From: Syntrophomonadaceae bacterium
GTDB lineage: Bacteria > Bacillota > PH28-bin88
NCBI GenBank assembly: GCA_018333865.1
Contig: JAGXSE010000056.1
Span: forward strand, 62,001-126,000
Length of the DNA stretch: 64,000 nt
Direction of reading: 5' to 3'
In this document: in pieces, positions 7,783-15,747 of the stretch
Layout of the letters: each line of letters begins with the position of its first letter
How positions within the stretch are numbered: position 1 is the first letter of the stretch
The notes under the pieces: model-generated
Databases searched by the model: none
Seen by the model: only the letters and a program-made list of their open reading frames with translations
Told to the model about the DNA's origin: nothing
Program-made: the position numbers and the translations under genes

Positions 7783-9225
7783 TTAAGAGTCTATTTCGTC
7801 GTCTGCAGCGACGCAGAAAGCCTTAGAAACTTGATACGGCAACACACCGTCCACAGCTGTCTCCCTCAGGCGACCGTCAACAGCTGCGCCAGGAACGCGA
7901 AACCTGGTTAAATTTACCCGTTCAATCGGGGTTTCCTTAGGCGGTTCAATTTGCGGAACCCAGGCATAAGGCGAACGGTAAGCCCGGTAAACCATGTTCG
8001 TTTTTGCCTGTTTGCCCCAGTATGGGTTAATGTATTCCCAAACAATTTCGTGATTCGGAGTAACCTCAATAACTCGCCCGCCTGAACCCTCTGTAATCAA
8101 AGTATTGCCATTGGGCATCCTTTGGGCGCCACTAACTACAGGACTATAAAAGCGGTTAGAGTCGACAGGAAAGACCAAGCCAGCTTCAGAAGGGGTATAC
8201 TGCCAAACAATTTTAAGGGTAGTTGGCTCAATTTCCAGTACCCTGGAATAATCCCGATGGGCAGCCATCCTGCCGGTGGGTGAACTGGGATTAGGCAAGC
8301 CGTAACCAGCCCAGCCGCCGTTATCAAAAACCAAGAGGTTTCCGCCCCCAGGCAGGCTTTGGGGAATCAAATGGGGATGATGGGGACCAATAATCCAGCC
8401 GAGTTCTCTTTGCTCTTTAGTGGCGTCATAATCCGGCCCGAGTTTCCAGCTAATATTGCCGGTCTTCTTGTCGATAATCGCGATGATGTTGGTTTCCCGC
8501 CCGCTCCAAATAATGTTTTCCGGATGAAAACGCTCATCGCCGGCATCAAACCACTTATTAGGACCCAGCACTGACATGGAATTGATGTGCATCCAATCCC
8601 CCATGCCACCCCTGATCGGCCGCACATTAGGATCCCGGTACAGGATGTTCCTGGCCGCTTCGCTAAAGCCATACTCGTCAAAATGGTCGTGGCAGCACCA
8701 TTCCCAGATCAGCTCGCCGTCCCAGGTCACCTCAATGATTGCGTCATCAAGCAAAAGCTTGTCAGATATTTTATAATTTCTCACGTCTTTATGGGTTAAA
8801 AGCAGAGTATTTCCCTGATCTATCATAGGCTCCAGGCCAGGCGCGTAGTACCCTACCGGGTTGCCTTCTCTTTGATAATCATGATGCACCCGGGCCATCC
8901 ACTGGGGTTTTTCTCCCGGATCCTCAATATACTCGTACTGGTTGAATTTCCAAACGATATTGCCTTCCCAGTCAACCTGGATTAAATCAATGTGATCCTG
9001 AATACTGAAGGCAGTGTTTCTCTGGCCGGTATGGCCTAATACATAACCACCCGGCAACAGCTTATTGGGAAAACCATGCAAACCCTTCCAGAGCTGAACT
9101 TCCCTGCCGTTCATATCAATTAAAAAAGCTCCCAGCTCCCCTGCCTGCAACAGGGTATACCCGTTCCAGCATTTCTCTGGGTTATAGATGGTTACACCTG
9201 TTGGATAAATGCTTGGATAAGTCAT
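7783..9225 (-). CDS. Arylsulfotransferase (ASST)-family beta-propeller protein, copy 1
   Basis: A 480-residue protein with repeated propeller blades carrying W-K/W-E motifs, such as GNIVWKFNQYEYI, GELIWEWCCHDHFDEYG, GNISWKLGPDYD, LKIVWQYTPSEAG and HEIVWEYINPYWG. GNTLITEGSGGRVIEV and DWMHINSMSVLG match the arylsulfotransferase family, which transfers sulfate between phenolic compounds. No signal peptide is seen, unlike the periplasmic enterobacterial enzymes. A close paralogue is at 30437-31873. The true reaction is uncertain because no biochemical context for sulfate esters is in view. Confidence 0.75.
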   Translation of the reverse strand: MTYPSIYPTGVTIYNPEKCWNGYTLLQAGELGAFLIDMNGREVQLWKGLHGFPNKLLPGGYVLGHTGQRNTAFSIQDHIDLIQVDWEGNIVWKFNQYEYIEDPGEKPQWMARVHHDYQREGNPVGYYAPGLEPMIDQGNTLLLTHKDVRNYKISDKLLLDDAIIEVTWDGELIWEWCCHDHFDEYGFSEAARNILYRDPNVRPIRGGMGDWMHINSMSVLGPNKWFDAGDERFHPENIIWSGRETNIIAIIDKKTGNISWKLGPDYDATKEQRELGWIIGPHHPHLIPQSLPGGGNLLVFDNGGWAGYGLPNPSSPTGRMAAHRDYSRVLEIEPTTLKIVWQYTPSEAGLVFPVDSNRFYSPVVSGAQRMPNGNTLITEGSGGRVIEVTPNHEIVWEYINPYWGKQAKTNMVYRAYRSPYAWVPQIEPPKETPIERVNLTRFRVPGAAVDGRLRETAVDGVLPYQVSKAFCVAADDEIDS

Positions 9226-9276
9226 GTCATTCCTCCGGTTAATAGAATTTTTGCATCGTTAATTGTTCACTATTGC

Positions 9277-10128
9277 TCACTGCTGTTTGGCAATTTCCGC
9301 CAATACCTGGTAGGCCCTGGCGGCAGTTCTATATGTTAATAAGGCGCTTGAGCTCATTGGAGCAATCGCTTTCAAACCCTCATCTATTGTCTCTTCAGGC
9401 TTGAAAAGCCGGATAAAAAAGGGATTTTGCCTTGTCCTGGTAACTTCTTCGATTAGCCTGGCGATCTCCGCCATCTCCTCCGGCGTGAGGTAGCTAATCT
9501 CAGGAGGATTGCCGTCCTTACGCATAAGGGGAGCAACGGTGACCTGATATTTATAATTAGGAAACTGAGCAACCAGTGCTATGCTTTTGATTAAATCTTC
9601 CATCTCTACCTCCTCACCTAAGATTTGGCCGTAAAGGTTCAGGGGTCCCAGGATATTCATGATAACAGCGTCTGCCAGGTCTTCATTAAAAACCAGCTGC
9701 AAAATGCCGCTATTTTTTCCATTGGTTTCTATTTGCAGTTTCATGTTGTTGCTTTTTAAATATCTTAAGACACTAACAAAATCCTCGGCATATTTCGGGT
9801 TGCCCGCGGAAATATGGATGCCATCCACCCACTCTTTGTGCAAAGTGCCTACTCCAAAAAACCCCTCTAGTTTCTCACCGGAATGAAGATAGGCGATAGC
9901 AGCCGCTATCCCTTGCCGGATAGCCTTGCCGTCAGCAAAAATAGGAAACTCTATTCCATCGGCCCCCCGGATGATAGCAACGCGGTTTTTTTTATAGAAA
10001 TCCTGAAAGTCTTCCTTGCCATCCGCCCTGATATCCTTTTCTACATAGTCAACACCATGTCTGTGCATGAAATCCTTAACTATTTTACAACGGGTACAAC
10101 CAGTAGCTGTGTAAAGTGTGTTGCTCAT
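9277..10128 (-). CDS. Glutaredoxin-like domain fused to a radical-SAM-like barrel lacking the cluster cysteines
   Basis: 283 residues. The N-terminal 75 are glutaredoxin-like, with the redox motif CTRC in YTATGCTRCKIV and a PIFADGK cis-Pro segment. From about residue 110, the pattern GIHISAGNPKYAEDFVSVLR then LKSNNMKLQIETNG, with later ILGPLNLYGQI and YQVTVAPLMRKDG, resembles the barrel of PflA/NrdG-type radical SAM activases. The CX3CX2C motif that binds the 4Fe-4S cluster is missing. Start ATG 10128 follows AAAGGAG. The gcvH-like gene is immediately upstream. I do not recognise a described family, and the domain call is by pattern. Confidence 0.6.
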   Translation of the reverse strand: MSNTLYTATGCTRCKIVKDFMHRHGVDYVEKDIRADGKEDFQDFYKKNRVAIIRGADGIEFPIFADGKAIRQGIAAAIAYLHSGEKLEGFFGVGTLHKEWVDGIHISAGNPKYAEDFVSVLRYLKSNNMKLQIETNGKNSGILQLVFNEDLADAVIMNILGPLNLYGQILGEEVEMEDLIKSIALVAQFPNYKYQVTVAPLMRKDGNPPEISYLTPEEMAEIARLIEEVTRTRQNPFFIRLFKPEETIDEGLKAIAPMSSSALLTYRTAARAYQVLAEIAKQQ

Positions 10129-10155
10129 AGCCAAACTCCTTTTGCATGGCTTTAC

Positions 10156-10560
10156 TTATTCATTTTTTTCCAGCATGGCGATATACTTGTCTTTGGTTAA
10201 AAGGTTCCGCAACTCAATGATATCTGCAGGCTGCACTAAAAGCATCCATCCTGCCTGATAAGGGTCTGAATTGACGATTTCAGGAGATGCTTCTAGTTCA
10301 TAATTTATTGCAGTGACTTTACCACTGATGGGCATGTACAAAGAAGACACTATCTTGGCCGACTCTGCCTTGCCAAATTCATCCCCTATAGCCAACTCTA
10401 AACCAACGCGAGGAAGTTCAATAAAGATGACCTCTCCTAATTGATCCTGAGCATAGTCTGTAATTCCTACCCGGACAAAATCACCCTCCACTTTGGCCCA
10501 AGTATGCTCTTTAAAGTAATAAAGAGCATCTAAAAACTTAAGTTCTTCGATTTGCCTCAT
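10156..10560 (-). CDS. GcvH-like lipoyl-carrier protein
   Basis: About 134 residues. YYFKEHTWAKVEGDFVRVGITDYAQDQLGEV is typical of the GcvH fold (quoted in part: HTWAKVEGD, GITDYAQDQLGEV). The lipoylation Lys lies in FGKAESAKIVSSLYMPISG, equivalent to ESVK-A in the glycine cleavage H protein. No glycine decarboxylase (GcvP) or T protein is in the window. Its start overlaps the stop of the dapA-like gene (TGATG), and the glutaredoxin-like gene follows 27 nt later. A dithiol carrier role with that thiol-redox partner is an inference. Confidence 0.82.
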   Translation of the reverse strand: MRQIEELKFLDALYYFKEHTWAKVEGDFVRVGITDYAQDQLGEVIFIELPRVGLELAIGDEFGKAESAKIVSSLYMPISGKVTAINYELEASPEIVNSDPYQAGWMLLVQPADIIELRNLLTKDKYIAMLEKNE

Positions 10561-11483
10561 CACAATTGCCCCGTTTCATTATTTTTAGAGACTACTATAC
10601 TTGCTAATTTTTGTCCCAGTTCTTTCACTTTGTCATCACTTAAAACAGGGATGGTGGGGGCGGTATATTTTTCACAGATATCTAAAGCAGCCATTAACCC
10701 TTTTAAATTGGTGCTGATAGGATTGCCATTATAGCTAAAGATTTTCGCAATTTCCATGATCTTCAATTGGATGGATTTAGCCAGTTCCATATTGCCTTCT
10801 TTAATAGCCTGATGCAGTCCCAGTTCCAGCTCCGGGGCAATGTTGGGGATCGGCCCCTGTGTACCTGCAGCACCGAAGAGGAGGCTTGCCAGGAAGAAAG
10901 GTGCCCGGCCTTGGAATACCCTGAATTTATCCTTATCAGTATAAGCTACCACTTTTTGCATGTAAGCAAGGTCCCCGCTGCTGTCTTTTAAGCCCACAAT
11001 ATTTTCTTCCTGGCTTAATTGAATGACGGTCTCCGCCTCTACTGCGTTTTTAGTTAAGGCGGGAATATTATAAATCAACACCGGCAATTTGCTCTTGTCG
11101 GCCAGTTCTCGATAAAAGTCTGCAACAGCGTTTTGGGGCAGCGGATAATAAAACGGCGGCACCGCCAGGATGGCATCAGCGCCTAAGTTGTAAGCGGCTG
11201 CCATATTTTTAAGAACGGTCTCCATAGGAAAGCCGCCAGCACATACAAGAACTGGATATTCACCATTAATTTCTTCAACAGCTGTCTGGATAGCCAGTGC
11301 ATAATTTTTTGCATCCAGGGCAAACCCTTCACCGGCAGTCCCAAGAATCATAATCCCGCTGCAACCGGCATCCACCATCCTGCGAATCAATTTTTTATAG
11401 GCAGGCACATCAATATCTCTTTCAGATGTCAATGGTGTCGCCACTGCCGGGTTAACCCCATAAAGCTTTGCCTGAATACTCAT
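10560..11483 (-). CDS. DapA-family (dihydrodipicolinate synthase/NAL) lyase
   Basis: A 307-residue TIM-barrel enzyme of the DHDPS/N-acetylneuraminate lyase family with its chemistry intact: GTAGEG, Tyr138 in IYNIPALT and the Schiff-base Lys166 in GLKDSSGD. Such enzymes join or split pyruvate with an aldehyde, or dehydrate 2-keto-3-deoxy sugar acids. The start is set at ATG 11483 (MSIQAKLYG) behind AAAGGGGAAAG; earlier in-frame starts lack a ribosome site. It directly follows the larA-like gene. The substrate is not readable. Confidence 0.85.
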   Translation of the reverse strand: MSIQAKLYGVNPAVATPLTSERDIDVPAYKKLIRRMVDAGCSGIMILGTAGEGFALDAKNYALAIQTAVEEINGEYPVLVCAGGFPMETVLKNMAAAYNLGADAILAVPPFYYPLPQNAVADFYRELADKSKLPVLIYNIPALTKNAVEAETVIQLSQEENIVGLKDSSGDLAYMQKVVAYTDKDKFRVFQGRAPFFLASLLFGAAGTQGPIPNIAPELELGLHQAIKEGNMELAKSIQLKIMEIAKIFSYNGNPISTNLKGLMAALDICEKYTAPTIPVLSDDKVKELGQKLASIVVSKNNETGQL

Positions 11484-11526
11484 CGGCAATCTTTCCCCTT
11501 TCATTTTGCGTATTTGTTGCGACATG

Positions 11527-12975
11527 CTAAACTGAAGGTAGCTCTGTATTTTCCATCATCAAGTGGACTGCCGCTGTTCTGAAAGTTTTGGGCAATGCCA
11601 GGATCTTGGGGTCCGGTCCCGTATATTTTTCAGCATCCTTCAGTGCCTCCGCAAAAGTCTCCCTGGTTTTCATCCCCATGCTGCGCGCAAAGCCAGGCTC
11701 GTAGGCTCCTACTATGTAAATAGCCGCGCAATGCTTTTCGGCGATATGGCCACAGGAAATCATGGAGAGGGCATGAAAAGGATGATATCCGTACTTAAAG
11801 CGGTACATATCTATGTATTCTTGCTTCCGGCCAAAGTATTCACCATACTTGGCCAAATCTGGCAAGGTGTTGTGATAGTCTTGCTGGAACAACTCGTACA
11901 GCTCCCGGTAGGAGGGGAACTCCTGGTCATGAAAATAACCGTTGCAGATGGAGGAGCAAATCACCACAAAGTTTTCTTTCATAATCCGTTTATGTCTAAT
12001 CACATTAGCGGCAATTGCTTGCATCATTAAAATTGGATTGGTCCCGTGGCCATTTCCATAATGAAAACTCTGCGGCATGCCAAACATCATCACAGCGAAT
12101 TTCTCTTTAGCCCACGGCACATAGGTTCTTTTATTGGCTATCTCCCAGGAAAGCGGCTGAATAGCTCCGGCGGATCCCGAAAATACGGCAATCTGCCGCT
12201 GATAGGTGTCCAATACTGCGTCACAGGCAAAAAACTTTTTGCCCATGCATTTTTCCATGTGCTGGCCGATAGCATCAAACTTTTTCCGCATTAAACTGTC
12301 AGGCCTTACCGGAGTAAAATCCTCGCGGTGCATCACCCCGGGGACGTGATGGGAGGCGATGGATTCCCAGTGGGTAATTCCTGTGGCACAGTGCTTATAA
12401 CCGCCGGAATACCCCCCGTATGGGTTCCCCAGGACATGCCCAATCAGTATCGGCAGATCTGAGTGAAATACTTCTTTATTCATGATTACTCGATCACCCA
12501 GCTCATCATAGCCCAGATCAATCAGGTTGTCCCAGTCCTCCGAATCGTGGTTGGCTATTTGGTTGGCCGGAAAAAATTCGCTGAATACCTTTTCACCCAG
12601 CATGGACTTCCATTCTGCCTCTGTGTTTTTTCGATGCAAACCATTGGAGCAGATTAGTTTAATGTCTTTTTTTTCTGCCCCGGCCTTTAAGCACTCCTCA
12701 ATGATCAGCGGGATGGCGACCTTGCGGTGAGAGGTATCCTGAAAGCCACCCTTGACTTTATCAGGAAAGACAATGGTAATTTTGGCGCCCTTTTTAACCA
12801 GTTGGGAGATCGCCGGCATCCCAACCGGGTTAAGAAGCGATATCCGGGTTGCTGTTACCGGATCCGCTAGATAAGGGGGATCAGCAACTGTCTCCCCTGG
12901 GATAAATATTTCCGCACTATCAGGGAGCTCGGCCTCCAAATGTCCCTGGCCGTACTCGAATAGGACTTTTTTCAT
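11527..12975 (-). CDS. LarA-like (DUF2088) nickel-pincer enzyme homologue
   Basis: A 482-residue homologue of lactate racemase LarA. Residues matching the active site are visible: His114 in NGLHRKN, His180 in LIGHVLG, Lys194 in GGYKHC and His209/210 in ASHH. In Lactobacillus LarA the corresponding H108, H174, K184 and H200 hold the nickel-pincer nucleotide and shuttle protons at C2 of the 2-hydroxy acid. Homologues racemise or epimerise other 2-hydroxy acids, including aldonates. It is about 55 residues longer than classical LarA. No larB, larC or larE cofactor genes are in view, but hypA/hypB lie at 22-27 kb. Strong AAGGAGG site before ATG 12975. Confidence 0.82.
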   Translation of the reverse strand: MKKVLFEYGQGHLEAELPDSAEIFIPGETVADPPYLADPVTATRISLLNPVGMPAISQLVKKGAKITIVFPDKVKGGFQDTSHRKVAIPLIIEECLKAGAEKKDIKLICSNGLHRKNTEAEWKSMLGEKVFSEFFPANQIANHDSEDWDNLIDLGYDELGDRVIMNKEVFHSDLPILIGHVLGNPYGGYSGGYKHCATGITHWESIASHHVPGVMHREDFTPVRPDSLMRKKFDAIGQHMEKCMGKKFFACDAVLDTYQRQIAVFSGSAGAIQPLSWEIANKRTYVPWAKEKFAVMMFGMPQSFHYGNGHGTNPILMMQAIAANVIRHKRIMKENFVVICSSICNGYFHDQEFPSYRELYELFQQDYHNTLPDLAKYGEYFGRKQEYIDMYRFKYGYHPFHALSMISCGHIAEKHCAAIYIVGAYEPGFARSMGMKTRETFAEALKDAEKYTGPDPKILALPKTFRTAAVHLMMENTELPSV

Positions 12976-12993
12976 ATGGGCCTCCTTAGCAGA

Positions 12994-13923
12994 TTAATCA
13001 ACGTATTTTTTGATTATATTTTTTAAACCCGCTGGCTCGAAGGCAATGTCGCCGCTAAACTTAGTCAAGGCTACCAGACCGCCGCCAATGGTCTTTATCT
13101 GTGCAATCATTCCGGCGTTTTCTTCTTTTAGCCCTCCTCCGTAGACCACTGCTGGATCAAAGCCAAACTTCTCAATGACTACCGCTTTGATATAAGCTGA
13201 CACAAAACTTATGTACTCACCATCAGGGGGTGTCTTCCCGGGCCCTATCGCCCAGACCGGTTCATAACCGATCACGACATCCCTGTTTAATAACTTATCT
13301 GCTACTCCCTTTAAACCTGACGTCAATTGATCCTCTAACGCAGCTTTAATCCGTGGCTGCTGCTCTGCAAAGCTGCCGCCGCCGCGCTGTTCGGCCGTTT
13401 CACCCACACAAAGAAGGACATTCAGGTCAGCATCCAGGGCTTTAATTACTTCTTCATTAATTAAGGAATCTACAGCTCTTGCGGCTTTCGTTCTCATTTC
13501 ATCCGTGTCATTGTATAGCGGCTCAAACCTGCCGATGACTCCCAGCTTATCTTTGCGTTCCTCGGAATGCCCGATCAGCGCCCAGGCACAGCCCAAATTT
13601 TTTGCTGCCGCCGCAGGCAGGTTAGTGGTGAATGCGCCAAAATTTCCGCCTGGAGCAACGTTTTCCCGGTATACGCCCTGGCAGCCGATACTGATATTTT
13701 TTACTTGCTCATTTTCATAACACGCAATTTTCTCCTTAGCAGGGATGATCAGGGCCTCTGGCAAAAGAAAGGTGACCTGCAGGTTTGGCAATTGCCCCAA
13801 GCCGTATTGCACGCTTTCAGCAATTATTCCCTCGATCCACTGTTTCGGATCATCCACAGGGCAGATCCCGCCCAGCTGTCTTGGCACATCAAAACGTTTC
13901 AGGTTCACAAAAATTTGCTTCAT
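12994..13923 (-). CDS. Triosephosphate isomerase-like enzyme
   Basis: 309 residues, longer than the usual 250. Catalytic residues are intact: Lys9 in VNLKRFD, the His in ALIGHSEERK and the Glu in VIGYEPVWAIG, followed by VYGGGLKEENA for phosphate binding. The placement in a hydroxy-acid block suggests an isomerase for a related substrate (as with the tetrulose-phosphate isomerases of polyol operons) and not the glycolytic enzyme. The extra length is in the N-terminal half, around the Cys-containing KIACYENEQVKNISIGCQG segment. No sugar kinase is nearby to make a phosphorylated substrate. Confidence 0.82.
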   Translation of the reverse strand: MKQIFVNLKRFDVPRQLGGICPVDDPKQWIEGIIAESVQYGLGQLPNLQVTFLLPEALIIPAKEKIACYENEQVKNISIGCQGVYRENVAPGGNFGAFTTNLPAAAAKNLGCAWALIGHSEERKDKLGVIGRFEPLYNDTDEMRTKAARAVDSLINEEVIKALDADLNVLLCVGETAEQRGGGSFAEQQPRIKAALEDQLTSGLKGVADKLLNRDVVIGYEPVWAIGPGKTPPDGEYISFVSAYIKAVVIEKFGFDPAVVYGGGLKEENAGMIAQIKTIGGGLVALTKFSGDIAFEPAGLKNIIKKYVD

Positions 13924-13996
13924 ATGGTTTGACCTCCTTAAAACCTTTGTATCCTTAGCCCTTTTTTTAGGGAAACAGCATGAACCGCCTTTTAGT

Positions 13997-14776
13997 TTAT
14001 AAGCCGCCAGTTATATATAGAGAATGCCCGCTGATATAGTTTGCATCGTCTGAAGCCAGGAAACAAATGCCCCCGGCAACTTCTTCAGGCGTTGCCAGCC
14101 GACCCAAAGGAATCATCTTTTGCGGAGTGCAAGAGACTCTGGGGTCTTTCTCGAGTCGCCCCAAGATCCCCTGATCACTGTTAGGTGTCTGCACTGGACC
14201 CGGAACCACGCAGTTTACCGTAATTCCATCCGGTCCTAATTCAAAGGCTAATGTACGAGTCAGACCAATCAAACCGGCATTTGCTGCCGAGTAGCTGGAG
14301 CGCCCGATTTTTGCTTGGGCAAACCAGGGAACACCATCCTTCGCTAAAGAAGAGACATTGATAATCTTGCCGGTTTTTCTTTGTAAGAAATGGGGCGTTA
14401 TTGCTTTAATACAATTAAAAGCGCTCTTTAAATTCAAATCTATAACATAGTCCCAATTTTTCTCTTCTATTTCTGTAATCCACAATCCATCATGGCCTCC
14501 GCCGGCCACATTAACCAGAACATCTATCTTTCCCATGCGTTCCAAGCCCGTCTCCATCATTCTGGCCACTTCATCATGGTTCGCCACGTCGGCGACTGCC
14601 TTCACTACCCGGGAACTATCCGGCATATTAGCGACGGTTTCGGCCAATTTATCCGCTGAAATATCATTTAAAATTAATGCGGCTCCCTCATTGTAGAATT
14701 TTATGGCTGCCGCGCGTCCGATAAAACCACCGGCACCAGTAATCAAAACTATCTTGCTGGCAAAACGACTGCTCAA
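13997..14776 (-). CDS. SDR-family protein with altered catalytic motif (YxxxN)
   Basis: A 259-residue SDR with cofactor motif TGAGGFIG, Asp-containing VADVAN, VNVAGGG and Ser142/143 in NVSSLA. The catalytic YxxxK reads SYSAAN: Tyr162 is kept, but the Lys is Asn166 (AAT at nucleotide level, minus strand about 14280). That Lys lowers the Tyr pKa and binds the nicotinamide ribose, so the protein may be slow, altered or non-catalytic. Start TTG 14776 follows AAAGGAGTGG. It lies next to a DapA-like protein that has also lost its key residues. Confidence 0.85.
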   Translation of the reverse strand: MSSRFASKIVLITGAGGFIGRAAAIKFYNEGAALILNDISADKLAETVANMPDSSRVVKAVADVANHDEVARMMETGLERMGKIDVLVNVAGGGHDGLWITEIEEKNWDYVIDLNLKSAFNCIKAITPHFLQRKTGKIINVSSLAKDGVPWFAQAKIGRSSYSAANAGLIGLTRTLAFELGPDGITVNCVVPGPVQTPNSDQGILGRLEKDPRVSCTPQKMIPLGRLATPEEVAGGICFLASDDANYISGHSLYITGGL

Positions 14777-14810
14777 TTGCCGCCACTCCTTTTAATAAAA
14801 AGTAGAATGC

Positions 14811-15722
14811 TTAATTGTTTTGTATTTTATGGCAAAAGCCTTCAATCTCGACAACTTGCTGCACAACTCCGGAAACCCATTGCTCCCACTTGGGCCCAGT
14901 GAGGGGAACGACAGGAAAACCAGTCCAGCAGGTACATCTTTCAAGCTTGGTTAAAACCGCTTTAATGGCTGCAGCTACAGGCTGCCCCACATGAATGCTT
15001 TTAGCTAGCTCTTCCAGCATGTCTGCCAGCTGCCCTGCTTCCGCCTTTCTATCGATGGCCTGTAATTTAGAAAGTATTGAGTGAGCCTCTGGGCATAAAT
15101 TGGCTGTTGCCGCGATCACCCCAATGGCGCCTTCGGCTGCGGCCCTTTCCATGCCTTCAACCCGCCCGTAGTAAATTGTTCCATTTGGCAATATGTCTCG
15201 GAATGTTTTATACAACTGCCAATCAGCGCTGCATTCTAATATACCTGCCAGGCGCCCATTGGTTTCCGCAACTATGCTTTTAAGCATTGCTTCATCAACG
15301 CTAAGTCCGGTTATCCGCGGCATGTTGTGTAAGTACACCGGCAGCGACGTTTTTTCTACTAGATGACGGAAATAATTGGCTGCTACCGCGGTTGAGTAAC
15401 CAAACCACATCGGCAATAAGGCAGTTACCCCTGTTATGCCAATCTCTTCGCTCAGCTTTATCCGCCGGGTCAAAACTTCTTTAACTGGGCTTGTTATCTC
15501 GACCAGGATGGTTTTATGCTTGGCCTGGCTTGCTGCTATTTCCAGGACCGATTGCCAGTCTTTTTCATTTAAACTGACACCCTCTCCAATCGGCCCATGC
15601 AAAAAGAAGCCTGTTATACCGCTTTCTAATTGCCATTGAACATGCTTTTCCAGCAATTTTTGATCCAGCCGCCCATCTGCCCCAAAGGGTGTGATCAAGG
15701 CACTTAAAATGTTATTTTGCAT
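14811..15722 (-). CDS. DapA-like protein lacking the Schiff-base lysine
   Basis: A 303-residue DHDPS/NAL-fold protein (ALITPFGADGRLD start; LHNMPRITG; GRVEGMERAAAEGA). All the usual catalytic signatures are changed: GTTGEG reads GPIGEG, the Tyr of YNxP is His132 (LHNMP), and the Schiff-base Lys of GxKdxS is Leu162 (AGILECS, codon TTA). It should not form the pyruvyl or keto-acid imine of class I aldolases. It might bind a related keto acid as a regulator or use another mechanism. It is transcribed between tctA and the altered SDR. Confidence 0.8.
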   Translation of the reverse strand: MQNNILSALITPFGADGRLDQKLLEKHVQWQLESGITGFFLHGPIGEGVSLNEKDWQSVLEIAASQAKHKTILVEITSPVKEVLTRRIKLSEEIGITGVTALLPMWFGYSTAVAANYFRHLVEKTSLPVYLHNMPRITGLSVDEAMLKSIVAETNGRLAGILECSADWQLYKTFRDILPNGTIYYGRVEGMERAAAEGAIGVIAATANLCPEAHSILSKLQAIDRKAEAGQLADMLEELAKSIHVGQPVAAAIKAVLTKLERCTCWTGFPVVPLTGPKWEQWVSGVVQQVVEIEGFCHKIQNN

Positions 15723-15747
15723 CTTTAACCCCTCAATTTGATTAACT

